41,659 bases of DNA from Myxococcales bacterium (GTDB taxonomy: Bacteria; Myxococcota_A; Polyangia; Polyangiales; Polyangiaceae): the NCBI GenBank assembly GCA_016191785.1, contig JACPVJ010000011.1, forward strand, positions 1-41,659. The letters run 5' to 3'. Shown here piece after piece: positions 24,750-32,549 of this stretch. The notes beneath the pieces are model-generated. The model worked only from the letters and a program-made list of their open reading frames with translations. It had not been told where the DNA came from and did no database searches. A program made the translations under genes and the position numbers. The number at the start of each line of letters is the position of its first letter. Position 1 is the stretch's first letter.

Positions 24750-25178
24750 ATGCAGCTCAGGGCCGAGATCGAGATCGCCGCACCGCCGGACCGCGTCTGG
24801 CAAGTGCTCGTGGGCTTCGCCGAGTACCCGGAGTGGAACCCGTACGTGACGACGGTGGAGGGGCAGCTGACCGAGGGCGCCGAACTCACGCTCACGTTGA
24901 CGTCGACGGATGGCAGCGAGCGACGCCAGCGGGCGACGGTGGTGAAGGTCGACGCCCCGCGGTGCCTACGCTACCGGACCCGATTCTTGATGCGCCGGCT
25001 GTTCGAGGGCGAGCACTACTTCGAGCTCGGCGCGATCGACGGCGGGCGAACGCGTTTCGTCCAGGGTGAAGACCTGAGCGGCGCACTGGTCCAGCACATG
25101 GGCCCGCGACTGACCGCGATGGCCCGCGGCTTCGTCGGGATGAACGAGGCGCTCAAGAAGCGGGTCGAGCGAGGGTAG
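24750..25178 (+). CDS. SRPBCC (START-like) domain protein
   Basis: 142 residues. It begins LRAEIEIAAPPDRVWQVLVGFAEYPEWNPYV, a standard SRPBCC opening, followed by alternating strands (AELTLTLTSTDG, RATVVKVDAPRCLRYRTRF) and a long C-terminal helix (AMARGFVGMNEALKKRVE). The fold is a helix-grip ligand cavity for small hydrophobic molecules; the ligand is unknown and no enzyme signature is present. Cytoplasmic. GTGGGG precedes the ATG. Divergent from the ATPase gene (46 bases between starts). Confidence 0.9.
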   Translation: MQLRAEIEIAAPPDRVWQVLVGFAEYPEWNPYVTTVEGQLTEGAELTLTLTSTDGSERRQRATVVKVDAPRCLRYRTRFLMRRLFEGEHYFELGAIDGGRTRFVQGEDLSGALVQHMGPRLTAMARGFVGMNEALKKRVERG

Positions 25179-25189
25179 CCGCGGCGCCC

Positions 25190-26617
25190 CTACGGCTTGG
25201 GGGGCGCTCGCTTGCCGGCGGCCTTCGCTGCGGTCTTCAGATCGTCGCCCTCGCGCAGACAGGGCCAGCAGTCGTCGCGCTTGCCCTCGCCGCAACCACT
25301 CTTCTGGCTGAAGCGGCCGAGCAGCGGAACCACCCGCCGGTCGCCGTGCTCGGCGGCACGGCCGAGGGCCGCCTTCGCGGCGTCGCAGCTCTCGGCGGCG
25401 CGCAGGTCGAGGGCCACGAGCAGCGCTGGCGAGGCCCGCTTCCGGACCTCGTCGGTGGAAAGCAGCGCCTCGGCGATCGCCGCGGCCGGGTCGCCCTTCT
25501 TGCGGGTCGTCCAGGTCGAGTACAAGAGGTCGGAGCCGAGGGGCGAGCTCATCCTGGCCATGGCGCCCAGCGCTTCGCGCATCGTGTCGGGATCGCTCAC
25601 AGCGGCCCTGAGTCGCGCGGGGTCGTCCTGGGCGCCGACTAGGCCGCGACGCTTTTCGTCGGCGCGAGCCGCGCTGAGCGCGAGAACGTCGTCGACGCTG
25701 CGCTCGGCTGCCGAGCGCGCCTCGATCGCCGCGGTGTCGACTGCGGGACGCTCTCGGGTCTCGGGCTTCGCCGCCTCCGGGGAGGGCGCTGAGGGCAGGA
25801 CGGCGACGGTCGCGCTCGGCGCGGGCTGGTGGTCGGGGCGAGCTCTGGGCGCCGAGCTGCGAGCGATCAGCGCCGAGCAGCTGCCGGACGTCAGCGCCAT
25901 GCTGGCGAGCGCCAGCGCCACCGCGATCAGCGCGAACGCCCAGAACGGGCCGGCGCCCCCCGCGACCTGCACCCGCTGGCCCAGGGCCTCGACGAGCGTG
26001 GGGAGCTCGGCCACGGGCGCGGGGCCGGGCATGATCGACGTCGGTGCGCTCGGTTCGACGGTCGTCGGGCTCGGTTGCGTGGGAGCCAGGCTCGAGTGCT
26101 CGGGTGGAGGATCGGGCGCGCGCGCCACGATGGCGTCGAGGGACTCGCTCAAGGTGTCGACGAGCGCGGCGGGTGGCGCCGGTCGCACGGGAGGCGGCGG
26201 CACTGACGGGCGCGCGGGCGGCGGGTTCGACGCCCGCTGCGAGGGCGAAGGCGGAGGGTTCGACGCCCGCTGCGAGGGCGGTGGCGGAGGGTTCGACGCG
26301 CGCTGCGAGGGCGGTGGCGGAGGGTTCGACGCGCGCTGCGAGGGCGGTGGCGGAGGCACCGACGGACGGCCCGGCCGGGACGCTGGCGGCTTGGGCGCGC
26401 CCACCGACGCGGGCGGGAGCCCGAGCGCGCTCGGTCCCGGGGTCCGAGGTCGAGCCTCGGGATCCGGGAGCTTGCGCGACGAATCGGGGGAGGTCAGCTC
26501 CTTCGAGTCCACGGTCGGCTCCGCCGCCGTGTCCTCGGGGATCGCGTTCGGGATTTGTTCCCACCCCCCGTCGACGAGCGAGGTTCGCGGGCGGCCGAGT
26601 TTGTGATCCTGGGGCAT
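25190..26617 (-). CDS. Membrane-anchored Pro-rich protein with helical C-terminal domain
   Basis: 475 residues. The N-terminal 220 residues are disordered and Pro/Ser-rich and contain tandem PPPPPSQRASN repeats of 11 residues, encoded by a 33-base DNA repeat. One membrane segment (FWAFALIAVALALASMAL) lies near residues 222-242. The C-terminal part from about 290 is helical with a HEAT-like alternation and ends in a Cys cluster (SGCGEGKRDDCWPC). No kinase or receptor motif was seen. The start chosen is the ATG at 26617, 11 bases behind CTACGCT and with a GAGGG just before it; the frame is open to 27229 but that stretch is antisense to the lipid-kinase-like gene. Function unknown; the Pro-rich arm may bind cytoplasmic partners. 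Confidence 0.78.
   Translation of the reverse strand: MPQDHKLGRPRTSLVDGGWEQIPNAIPEDTAAEPTVDSKELTSPDSSRKLPDPEARPRTPGPSALGLPPASVGAPKPPASRPGRPSVPPPPPSQRASNPPPPPSQRASNPPPPPSQRASNPPPSPSQRASNPPPARPSVPPPPVRPAPPAALVDTLSESLDAIVARAPDPPPEHSSLAPTQPSPTTVEPSAPTSIMPGPAPVAELPTLVEALGQRVQVAGGAGPFWAFALIAVALALASMALTSGSCSALIARSSAPRARPDHQPAPSATVAVLPSAPSPEAAKPETRERPAVDTAAIEARSAAERSVDDVLALSAARADEKRRGLVGAQDDPARLRAAVSDPDTMREALGAMARMSSPLGSDLLYSTWTTRKKGDPAAAIAEALLSTDEVRKRASPALLVALDLRAAESCDAAKAALGRAAEHGDRRVVPLLGRFSQKSGCGEGKRDDCWPCLREGDDLKTAAKAAGKRAPPKP
26223..26354. repeat. 33-base tandem repeat, four copies
   Basis: Units start at 26223, 26256, 26289 and 26322 and begin GGGTTCGACGC. Each encodes one 11-residue PPPxPSQRASN unit of the membrane-anchored protein on the minus strand. 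The last two copies are the most alike, pointing to recent slippage or unequal exchange. Confidence 0.9.
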
Positions 26618-26628
26618 CCCTCGGCCAG

Positions 26629-26635
26629 AGCGTAG
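26629..26635 (-). promoter_or_regulatory. -10-like CTACGCT before the Pro-rich membrane protein
   Basis: CTACGCT ends 11 bases before the ATG at 26617 and favours that start. Confidence 0.45.
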
Positions 26636-26696
26636 CGGAAGTTCCGGGGCTCGGCCCTCAATTTGCCGTCGCCTCGGTGTCCGGCACGGGATTCTC

Positions 26697-26703
26697 GTAC
26701 ACT
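26697..26703 (+). promoter_or_regulatory. -10-like GTACACT before the lipid-kinase-like gene
   Basis: GTACACT ends 26 bases before the GTG at 26730 and 13 bases before the ATG of a 7-codon ORF at 26717-26740 that overlaps that GTG. Confidence 0.35.
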
Positions 26704-26729
26704 CCGGCGCAAACCCATGACGAGCCGAA

Positions 26730-27740
26730 GTGACCCGTAGGATTGCGGTCGTCCAGAATCCCAACGCCCGCGGCGGGCGCCGCACCATGGCTGAACGCGC
26801 AAGTCGACTCGAGCGACTGATCGGTCGACGCGGCACCGTGTACGCGACCCGCACCCTGGACGAGCTGGGGGACGCGGTGCGAGAAATCCTGAAGGACCCG
26901 CCGGACGTGCTGGTCACCGACGGCGGGGACGGCACGCTGCACTGGGTGCTGAACGAAGCGCGCCAGCTGGTCCCCGACGTCACTCGGCTGCCAGCGCTGC
27001 TCCCCACCCACGGCGGGACCATCGACTTCGTGGCCAGGAAGGTCGGCATCACCGGGCACGCCGAGAGCATCGTCGCGGCGCTGCTCCGCGCACTGGATCG
27101 AGGCCAGATGCCCGAGCTGGTCGAGCTCGACTCGCTCTGGCTCACCGGAAGCGAGCTCGATGGGCAGCCCTTCGATCGTCTGGGATTCGCCCTGGCCGCC
27201 GGGGGCATCGGGCAGCGGTTCTTCTCCAAGTACTACGAGGAGAAACAGCTCGGGGCCGGCGCCATCGTGCGCGTGGTGACCAAGGCAGTGGCGTCCCGCC
27301 TCGCCGGGTCGCTCGGAGCTCCGCTCCCCGACCGCCTGCTGGACTACGGGCGCGAGGTGTTTCGACCTACCTCTGCGCGCGTGACGATCGACGGCGAGGT
27401 GGTGCCGGGCACGGCTCACGGCGCGATCCACGCCGGCGCCATGGACTTGCAGCTCGGTGGCGTCTTCCGCGTGTTTCCTCTGGCTCGAGACGACGGGGCC
27501 CTCCACTTCCAGGCCGGCGAGATCGTGCCGCGCGAGATGATCCTGGCATTGCCCGCCCTGGCGCGCGGCGGCGCCATCCCCAGCGAGCGCCTGCGTGAGG
27601 TCCGCGGGCGCGAGATGTCGATCGAAGCGCTCGGCGACGAGGCCCTGGCACCCATCATCGACGGCGAGGCGTTCGTCGGGCTGCGAACGCTGACCGTGCG
27701 CCTCGGTCCCCGCATCCGCGTTCCGCGCGTCCGAGTCTGA
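26730..27740 (+). CDS. Diacylglycerol/lipid kinase-like protein
   Basis: 336 residues. The N-terminal DAGK catalytic domain is visible: IAVVQNPNARGG, then the nucleotide-binding GGDGT at residues 65-69, and LLPTHGGTIDFVARKVG where lipid kinases have PxGTxNDFAR. The rest is the beta-sandwich domain typical of the family, including ITIDGE-like VTIDGEVVPG. Members phosphorylate diacylglycerol, sphingosine-like lipids or related substrates with ATP; the lipid is not identifiable. The unusual HGGTIDF instead of GTGND suggests a non-canonical substrate. GTG start 13 bases into a short overlapping ORF; no competing ATG exists nearby in frame. Confidence 0.87.
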   Translation: MTRRIAVVQNPNARGGRRTMAERASRLERLIGRRGTVYATRTLDELGDAVREILKDPPDVLVTDGGDGTLHWVLNEARQLVPDVTRLPALLPTHGGTIDFVARKVGITGHAESIVAALLRALDRGQMPELVELDSLWLTGSELDGQPFDRLGFALAAGGIGQRFFSKYYEEKQLGAGAIVRVVTKAVASRLAGSLGAPLPDRLLDYGREVFRPTSARVTIDGEVVPGTAHGAIHAGAMDLQLGGVFRVFPLARDDGALHFQAGEIVPREMILALPALARGGAIPSERLREVRGREMSIEALGDEALAPIIDGEAFVGLRTLTVRLGPRIRVPRVRV

Positions 27741-27768
27741 CGCTGCTCGCCGAGATGCGCTCTCGGCG

Positions 27769-27775
27769 CTACGCT
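27769..27775 (+). promoter_or_regulatory. -10-like CTACGCT before the BFN lipoprotein
   Basis: CTACGCT ends 6 bases before the ATG at 27782. It lies inside the coding part that an alternative ATG at 27755 would use, so it favours 27782. Confidence 0.45.
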
Positions 27776-27781
27776 CTCGCC

Positions 27782-28378
27782 ATGGCGCGATGCGCAGCCC
27801 TCGCCGTGGCCCTGGTGCTCGTGGCCCCGGCCTGCTCCAAGCTGCGCGAGCCGCTCAGGAAGGCCGGCGTCGTCGCGAAGGCTCCGGCGGCGACGCCGAG
27901 CCCGACCCCGGCGGCTGGGGCGGGCTACGTCCGGGTGCGCGTCGGCGGGGTCACTCGCCTGCCCCACGGCGGCGACGCCGTGCTGCTGGTCGAAGACGGC
28001 AAGCGACGCGCGCTGCCGATCTTCATCGGCGGGACCGAGGCTCTCTCCATCCAGCTACGCCTGAAGAAGCAGCCGTTCGTGCGCCCCCTCACCCACGACC
28101 TGCTCGACGCCTCGATCCGAAAGCTCGGGGGCAAGGTCGAGAGCGTGCGTGTCGACAAGATCGAGAGCAACGTCTTTCACGGCACGCTGGTGCTCTCGAG
28201 CGGCGACCAACGCTTCGAGCTCGACGCACGGCCCTCGGACGCCATCGCCGTCGCCATCGGCAACGACGTGCCCATCCACGTCGCCCGGAGCGTGCTCGAC
28301 CACGCCGGCCTGGATCTGGACGGCACCGGCGTGGACGACGGGGCTTCGGAGGACCGCCCCCCACCCGTCAGTCTGTGA
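27782..28378 (+). CDS. Exported bifunctional-nuclease (BFN/DUF151) domain lipoprotein
   Basis: 198 residues. The N-terminus MARCAALAVALVLVAPACSK is a signal peptide with a Cys near residue 18, so probably a lipoprotein. From about residue 45 the BFN/DUF151 domain is clear: LPIFIGGTEALSIQLRL, RPLTHDLLDASI, NVFHGTLVLSSG, LDARPSDAIAVAI, and VPIHVARSVLDHAG. BFN proteins have been reported to possess nuclease activity; most are cytoplasmic, so export is notable. The start at 27782 is chosen over 27755 because of the adjacent CTACGCT. It follows the lipid-kinase-like gene by 41 bases and converges on the thioesterase gene. Confidence 0.87.
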   Translation: MARCAALAVALVLVAPACSKLREPLRKAGVVAKAPAATPSPTPAAGAGYVRVRVGGVTRLPHGGDAVLLVEDGKRRALPIFIGGTEALSIQLRLKKQPFVRPLTHDLLDASIRKLGGKVESVRVDKIESNVFHGTLVLSSGDQRFELDARPSDAIAVAIGNDVPIHVARSVLDHAGLDLDGTGVDDGASEDRPPPVSL

Positions 28379-28384
28379 CGAGCG

Positions 28385-28837
28385 TCACGCGGCGTCGATC
28401 GGCCGGGGGTGCGTCTCGGGCGAACGCAGCACCGACAGTACGTGCTCGGGCATTCGGCGGGGGCGATGCGTGTCGTCCACGCAAGCGAGCAGGGTGGAGC
28501 CTTCGGTGATCAGCTCGCCCGAGTCTTCCCTCGAGATGCGATAGGAGAAGAGGACGGTCACCCGGGTGTGCTCGGCGAGCCGGGTCTCGACCACCAGCCG
28601 TTCGTCGAAGCGCGCCGAGCGGCGGTAGTGCACGTTCGCCTCGACCACTGGCAGGTGCAAGCCCTGCTTCGCCCACTCCATGTAGTCCACGCCGCGGCGA
28701 TGCATGTACTCGACGCGACCGGCCTCGAAATAGGAGAGGTACGAGCCATGGTGCACGATGCCCATCAGATCCGTCTCGCAGAACCGGACGCGGATCACGT
28801 AGCGGCTCAGGCAGTGTTCCGGCAGGTCCGATTGCAC
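28385..28837 (-). CDS. Acyl-CoA thioesterase (hotdog fold, YbgC/FadM-like)
   Basis: 150 residues with one hotdog domain. The 4-hydroxybenzoyl-CoA thioesterase-type signature is seen: F-C-E-T-D23-L-M-G-I-V-H-H-G-S-Y, with Asp23 as the likely catalytic residue, then EAGRVEYM, VHYRRSARFDERLVVET and TEGSTLLACVD. The enzymes hydrolyse acyl-CoA thioesters in the cytoplasm; chain-length preference not readable. GTG start 9 bases after GTAGGCT. It converges with the BFN gene, 6 bases apart. Confidence 0.93.
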   Translation of the reverse strand: MQSDLPEHCLSRYVIRVRFCETDLMGIVHHGSYLSYFEAGRVEYMHRRGVDYMEWAKQGLHLPVVEANVHYRRSARFDERLVVETRLAEHTRVTVLFSYRISREDSGELITEGSTLLACVDDTHRPRRMPEHVLSVLRSPETHPRPIDAA

Positions 28838-28846
28838 GGGGCGCGG

Positions 28847-28853
28847 AGCCTAC
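28847..28853 (-). promoter_or_regulatory. -10-like GTAGGCT before the thioesterase
   Basis: GTAGGCT ends 9 bases before the GTG at 28837. Confidence 0.4.
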
Positions 28854-28920
28854 ACGAGGAGGGCGGCCCGACGCGACCTCGACGCTTGCCTCCGGGCGGA
28901 AAGCGGCCGATACACCCGGC

Positions 28921-29403
28921 ATGCCGAGCGCGCCGCCCCCTGCCCCCCCGGTACCCCAGACCTACAAGATCGTGGTCGGCATCGACTATTCGGAGCAGAG
29001 CAAGCGCGCCCTTCGCGCGGCGCTCGATTTTGCGCTGTTCCGGGACGCACAGATCTACGGCGTGACCGTGGCCGAAGGCTACGGGCCCGGCCGCCCGGCG
29101 GTCGAGAGCAACGAGATGCACCAGGCCTTTCACGACGAGGCGCAGCGCACGCTCGACCGCTTCATCGCCGCCGAGATCGACGACTTCGAGAAGACCGGAG
29201 TTCGGCTCAACCGCAAGCGGGTGGCGGCGGCGGTCGACTTCGGCAAGCCGCTGGACGGCATCTTGGCCCTGGCAGAGGACGTCCACGCCGATCTGATCGT
29301 GATCGGCACCCACGGCAAGAAGGGGCTAGAGCGGCTGCTGGTGGGCTCGGTCGCCAGCGCGGTCCTCGGCCACGCGCACTGCCCGGTACTGATCACTCGC
29401 TGA
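28921..29403 (+). CDS. Universal stress protein (UspA)
   Basis: 160 residues. After a Pro-rich leader it reads YKIVVGIDYSEQSKRALRAA, the usual Usp first strand and helix, and ends with LIVIGTHGKKGLERLLVGSV and HCPVLIT, containing the ATP-binding G-x2-G-x9-G-(S/T) motif. Cytoplasmic stress protein, likely ATP-binding. GATACAC lies 5 bases before the ATG. Its stop overlaps the end of the HDAC-like gene on the other strand by 11 bases. Confidence 0.95.
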   Translation: MPSAPPPAPPVPQTYKIVVGIDYSEQSKRALRAALDFALFRDAQIYGVTVAEGYGPGRPAVESNEMHQAFHDEAQRTLDRFIAAEIDDFEKTGVRLNRKRVAAAVDFGKPLDGILALAEDVHADLIVIGTHGKKGLERLLVGSVASAVLGHAHCPVLITR

Positions 29404-31135
29404 CGGCGAATCGAACCCGCTCTTTTTCGGCTTCGACCGCGGCGCGCTCGCGAGGGCGCTGATCCAGCCAGTAGACCATCTCACCCGCCTCCCAGGTGTA
29501 GCGTTCACCGTTCATGGTGACCTTGCCGTCGGCCAGGGCGCGCGTGAGCTTCACGAGCGGCACGTGCTCGAGGTCGCGCAGTAGCGCCTCGAAGTGCGCC
29601 TGGTGGGTCGGGTCGACGAAGCCCATGGCGAACCGCGCGGCGTAGGCGGTGTGGAGCCACGCCGGGCGGAACGCGATCCCCGAGAGCGAGAGGCGTTCGG
29701 CGACTCGGGCGAAGAGCTGTCCCGCCTCCCGGGCCATGCCGAGCCCGGGCTCTTCTTGCCCGGGCAGGCGTGGGCGCTCGTCGCTGAAGCGGCCCCGCGG
29801 GTGTCGCAGGGTCAACCAATGCACGTAGAGCACGTCCTCGTCGCCGACCTTGCGCTTCTCGAGCACGGTCTCGATCAAGAGGTGCTCGACTCCGTCGGCC
29901 TGGGCGAACAGCCGCAGGCGGTCGCCACGCTCTTCCCGATCGGCGTCCACCCGGAACGAGCCGTACCCCAAGCGCCGCAAGTGCTGGAGGATGCCGTAGC
30001 GCGACATCGCATATTCGATGCCCTCGGGCGTGTAGTAGCCGAGGAACCGCGGCGAGCGGCTGCCGTGGCGATCGAGCTCTCCGAGCAGGTCGGCTTCGGT
30101 GAGGAAGAACGGCCCCTCGAGCTTGTCGCGAGTCAGCTCGCGCGCCACGTTGGCGAACTGGGTCGAGAGCGGGTCGGTACGCGCGGGGATGGGCGTCAGG
30201 GTCTGACGTGCCAGCACCATCCCGGTCCCGGCCAGCGCGCGCCAGGCGTCTGCGGTGTAACCGCCGCCCGGGAGCCACACGGTGGGCGTGCCGATCAGCG
30301 CGCGGTGCACCGCGAGGTCGCGCCGTCGCACCCCGCCCAGGCTCAAGGCCAGCGCTCCGAAGCGATCGTGGCGGAGCACGTCCCCGCCGGCGAGGACGAA
30401 CGCCAAGCCAGCCGGCGGCATGCGCGAGAGCAGCCCTTCGAGCGCCGCCAGGTAGCTGCCGTCGTCACAGTCGCGAGGCAGCACGGTCTCGTCGACGCCC
30501 TCGAGCTTTCCCCAGTCTGCCCCGGACAGTGATCCGATCCACACGGTCGAGTCGCCGGCGAAGCAGTCGGCGGTGCCGTCGGGGGGGTGCGCGTCCAGAT
30601 CGAGCACGACCACGCGCTTGCCAAAACCTTCGCAGCGCAGCGCCGCGACGGCCACGGCGATGTCGTTGACGATGCAGAAGCCGCCACCACGCGCGCGACC
30701 CGCGTGGTGGAAGCCTCCGAGCAGGTTCATGGTGGGGCCCCGGGTGCTCAGCGACTCACGGGCAGCGTCCAAGGTTCCGCCGCACGCGATGCGGATGGTC
30801 TGCACCACTTCGTCCACCACGACGTCGGATGCGTGCACCGCGAACGCGTGGGCAATGGCCAACGGGTCTTGCAGCGACTCGAGGAGCTCGGCGCTGTGCA
30901 CGCGCGCCAGATCTTCGTAGCGAATGCGGCTCGGCGTCCGGACGTCTTCCGCCAAGAGAAAGCCCGAACCGACCAGGTACGACAGCACCAGATCTGCTCG
31001 GCGAGGGTCGATCCCGGTGCTGGCCTCGATCGACGCGAACGGCAGGCGGTAGGCCCGGTCGTACCACAGCGCGAACGGATGCCCGTGGGCCCAGCGGCGT
31101 GCCCGCGTCGCCCAGTCCGCGAGGAAGGTGTTCAT
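29393..31135 (-). CDS. HDAC-like deacetylase with unknown C-terminal domain
   Basis: 580 residues. Residues about 10-310 are a histone-deacetylase/AcuC-type zinc hydrolase: paired H143-H144 in GGFHHAG, GGGFCIVNDIAVA, zinc ligands D181 and H183 in DLDAHPPDGT, D252 in AGGDVLRHDRFG and the transition-state Tyr293 in PGGGY. All catalytic residues are therefore present, though HHGDGT is replaced by HPPDGT. Residues about 330-580 form a second domain I cannot name (GYYTPEGIEYAMSRYG, FRVDADREERGDRLRLF, PGLGMAREAGQLFARVAE). Substrates could be acetyl-lysine proteins, polyamines or another acylated amine. Start overlaps the upstream UspA stop by 4 bases (ATGA), so the two are coupled. Confidence 0.9.
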   Translation of the reverse strand: MNTFLADWATRARRWAHGHPFALWYDRAYRLPFASIEASTGIDPRRADLVLSYLVGSGFLLAEDVRTPSRIRYEDLARVHSAELLESLQDPLAIAHAFAVHASDVVVDEVVQTIRIACGGTLDAARESLSTRGPTMNLLGGFHHAGRARGGGFCIVNDIAVAVAALRCEGFGKRVVVLDLDAHPPDGTADCFAGDSTVWIGSLSGADWGKLEGVDETVLPRDCDDGSYLAALEGLLSRMPPAGLAFVLAGGDVLRHDRFGALALSLGGVRRRDLAVHRALIGTPTVWLPGGGYTADAWRALAGTGMVLARQTLTPIPARTDPLSTQFANVARELTRDKLEGPFFLTEADLLGELDRHGSRSPRFLGYYTPEGIEYAMSRYGILQHLRRLGYGSFRVDADREERGDRLRLFAQADGVEHLLIETVLEKRKVGDEDVLYVHWLTLRHPRGRFSDERPRLPGQEEPGLGMAREAGQLFARVAERLSLSGIAFRPAWLHTAYAARFAMGFVDPTHQAHFEALLRDLEHVPLVKLTRALADGKVTMNGERYTWEAGEMVYWLDQRPRERAAVEAEKERVRFAVSE

Positions 31136-31593
31136 GAGGCGAAGCGCGCGGGCACCGTCAGCACGGGCACGGGCGCCAGCCGCACGACCTTCTCGGCGAC
31201 GCTGCCCATCAGGAAGTGCCGGAGCCCGCGCCGCCCGTGAGTGGAGATCACGATCAGGTCGGCGCCGCGCCGCTCGACGGCAGCAAGGATGGCGCTCACC
31301 GGCTCGCCCGTCTCGAGGTGGTGCGTCACCGTCACCCCGGCCGGCAACTTCGCGCCGGCGAGGAACTGCAGCATCTCCTTCTCGGCGTTCTCGCCGATCA
31401 GCTCGAAGAGCGTGCGCTTCCCGCCGCCCGAGGGCTCGACCTGGGTCTCGGGCGGGACCAGCGGCGGGTGATCCCAGACGTGAATCACCTCGAGGCGAGC
31501 CCCCAGCCGATCTGCCCACACCGCCGCGGACTCGAGGGCGCGCAGGCAGTGTTCGGAGTATTCGACCGGAACCATGATGCAGGAGACGCGCAT
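31132..31593 (-). CDS. Universal stress protein (UspA), coupled to the HDAC-like gene
   Basis: 153 residues. MRVSCIMVPVEYSEHCLRALESA is cut here to its elements: strand 1 IMVPVEYS, then ADLIVISTHGRRGLRHFLMG and APVPVLTVP, with the ATP-binding glycine motif. GAGG lies 5 bases before the ATG. The stop overlaps the start of the HDAC-like gene by 4 bases. It is not closely similar to the UspA at 28921-29403, so the pair is not a recent duplication. Confidence 0.94.
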   Translation of the reverse strand: MRVSCIMVPVEYSEHCLRALESAAVWADRLGARLEVIHVWDHPPLVPPETQVEPSGGGKRTLFELIGENAEKEMLQFLAGAKLPAGVTVTHHLETGEPVSAILAAVERRGADLIVISTHGRRGLRHFLMGSVAEKVVRLAPVPVLTVPARFAS

Positions 31594-31621
31594 GGTGACC
31601 TCGCGCCCACTTGTAGCCCAG

Positions 31622-32527
31622 TCACTCGCCCTTGCCCAGCCGCTCCTCGAGCTCGTCGATGCTCCGTGGCCAGTCCGCACCCAGCAGGCGCGAGAGGCCG
31701 CGATCGGCCAAGAGCCTGCCACCGGTCTGACAGCGCGGACAGTAGTTCACCTCGTTTTCCGCGAAACGGATGCGCTGCACCGGGGTGCCGCACGCGAGGC
31801 AGGGCTGACGATACCGCCCGTGAACGGCCATGCCCTCGCGAAAGGCGGTGACCTTGTCGGGGAACCCGTCGCCAACCTCGCGCCGCGTGCGCTCGAGCCA
31901 GTCTCGCAGCGTGGCCTGCGTCGCGGACCAGAGGCGCCGCATCTCGCCCTCCCCCAGCTTGTGAGTCTGTCGCACCGGGGAAAGGCCCGCGTGGAACAAG
32001 ATCTCGTCCGAGTAGGCGTTGCCGATTCCGCTCACCAGACGCGGATCGGTGAGGGCGCGCTTGAGCGTACGGTTCTCGCGACGAAGCGCGGTGGCGAATT
32101 GCTCGGCGGTGACGTCGAGCGGCTCGATGCCACCGCGGTCGAAGGGCTCGAGGGCGGCACGCGTCGAGACGACGTGCAGGCTCGCGCGCTTCTTGGTGCT
32201 GGCCTCGGTCATGACCAGCGAGCCGGGCTCGAAGTCGAAGGCGAAGAGCCCGACCTTCTTCGGCACCGGCGCCCCCCGCTCTCGCCAGCGCAGGCGGCCG
32301 GCGATCATCAGATGGACGACGGCGAAAAGCGCACCCTCGGCCTCGATCACGATCCGCTTGCCCAACCGCTCGACCCCGACCACGCGGCGCCCCTCGAGGG
32401 CGCGCGCGGGCGGGTCGAAGGTCCGCAGCACGAAGGGGCTGGCGATCCGTAGGCGCTCTAGCGTTTGCCCGACTGCGAGGGCCGCGAGGCGCTCGACGTA
32501 GACTTGGACGTCGGGGAGCTCTGGCAT
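31622..32527 (-). CDS. Fpg/Nei family DNA glycosylase
   Basis: 301 residues. The mature N-terminus MPELPDV carries the catalytic Pro2 and Glu3, LGKRI holds the conserved Lys near residue 57, the helix-two-turn-helix reads GIGNAYSDEILFHAGLSP, and the zinc finger is C-x2-C-x16-C-x2-C (CLACG to CPRCQ). It removes oxidised or ring-opened bases and nicks the DNA by beta/delta elimination. Slightly longer than E. coli MutM through a C-terminal tail. CTAGACT lies 13 bases before the ATG. Standing next to stress genes fits a repair role; MutM versus Nei preference cannot be settled by eye. Confidence 0.95.
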   Translation of the reverse strand: MPELPDVQVYVERLAALAVGQTLERLRIASPFVLRTFDPPARALEGRRVVGVERLGKRIVIEAEGALFAVVHLMIAGRLRWRERGAPVPKKVGLFAFDFEPGSLVMTEASTKKRASLHVVSTRAALEPFDRGGIEPLDVTAEQFATALRRENRTLKRALTDPRLVSGIGNAYSDEILFHAGLSPVRQTHKLGEGEMRRLWSATQATLRDWLERTRREVGDGFPDKVTAFREGMAVHGRYRQPCLACGTPVQRIRFAENEVNYCPRCQTGGRLLADRGLSRLLGADWPRSIDELEERLGKGE

Positions 32528-32540
32528 CGGTCCGATCCCG

Positions 32541-32547
32541 AGTCTAG
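32541..32547 (-). promoter_or_regulatory. -10-like CTAGACT before the glycosylase
   Basis: CTAGACT ends 13 bases before the ATG at 32527, between this gene and the stop of the upstream EamA gene. Confidence 0.4.
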
Positions 32548-32549
32548 CG

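Noticed and set aside
26223..26354. Tandem repeat as a CRISPR array
   Set aside because: Units are contiguous without spacers and encode an amino-acid repeat.
25197..26606. 469-codon plus-strand frame opposite the Pro-rich membrane protein
   Set aside because: The Gly-rich repeats are the complement of the Pro-rich repeats; only the minus strand has a membrane helix, promoter-like motif and Shine-Dalgarno. Not fully excluded.
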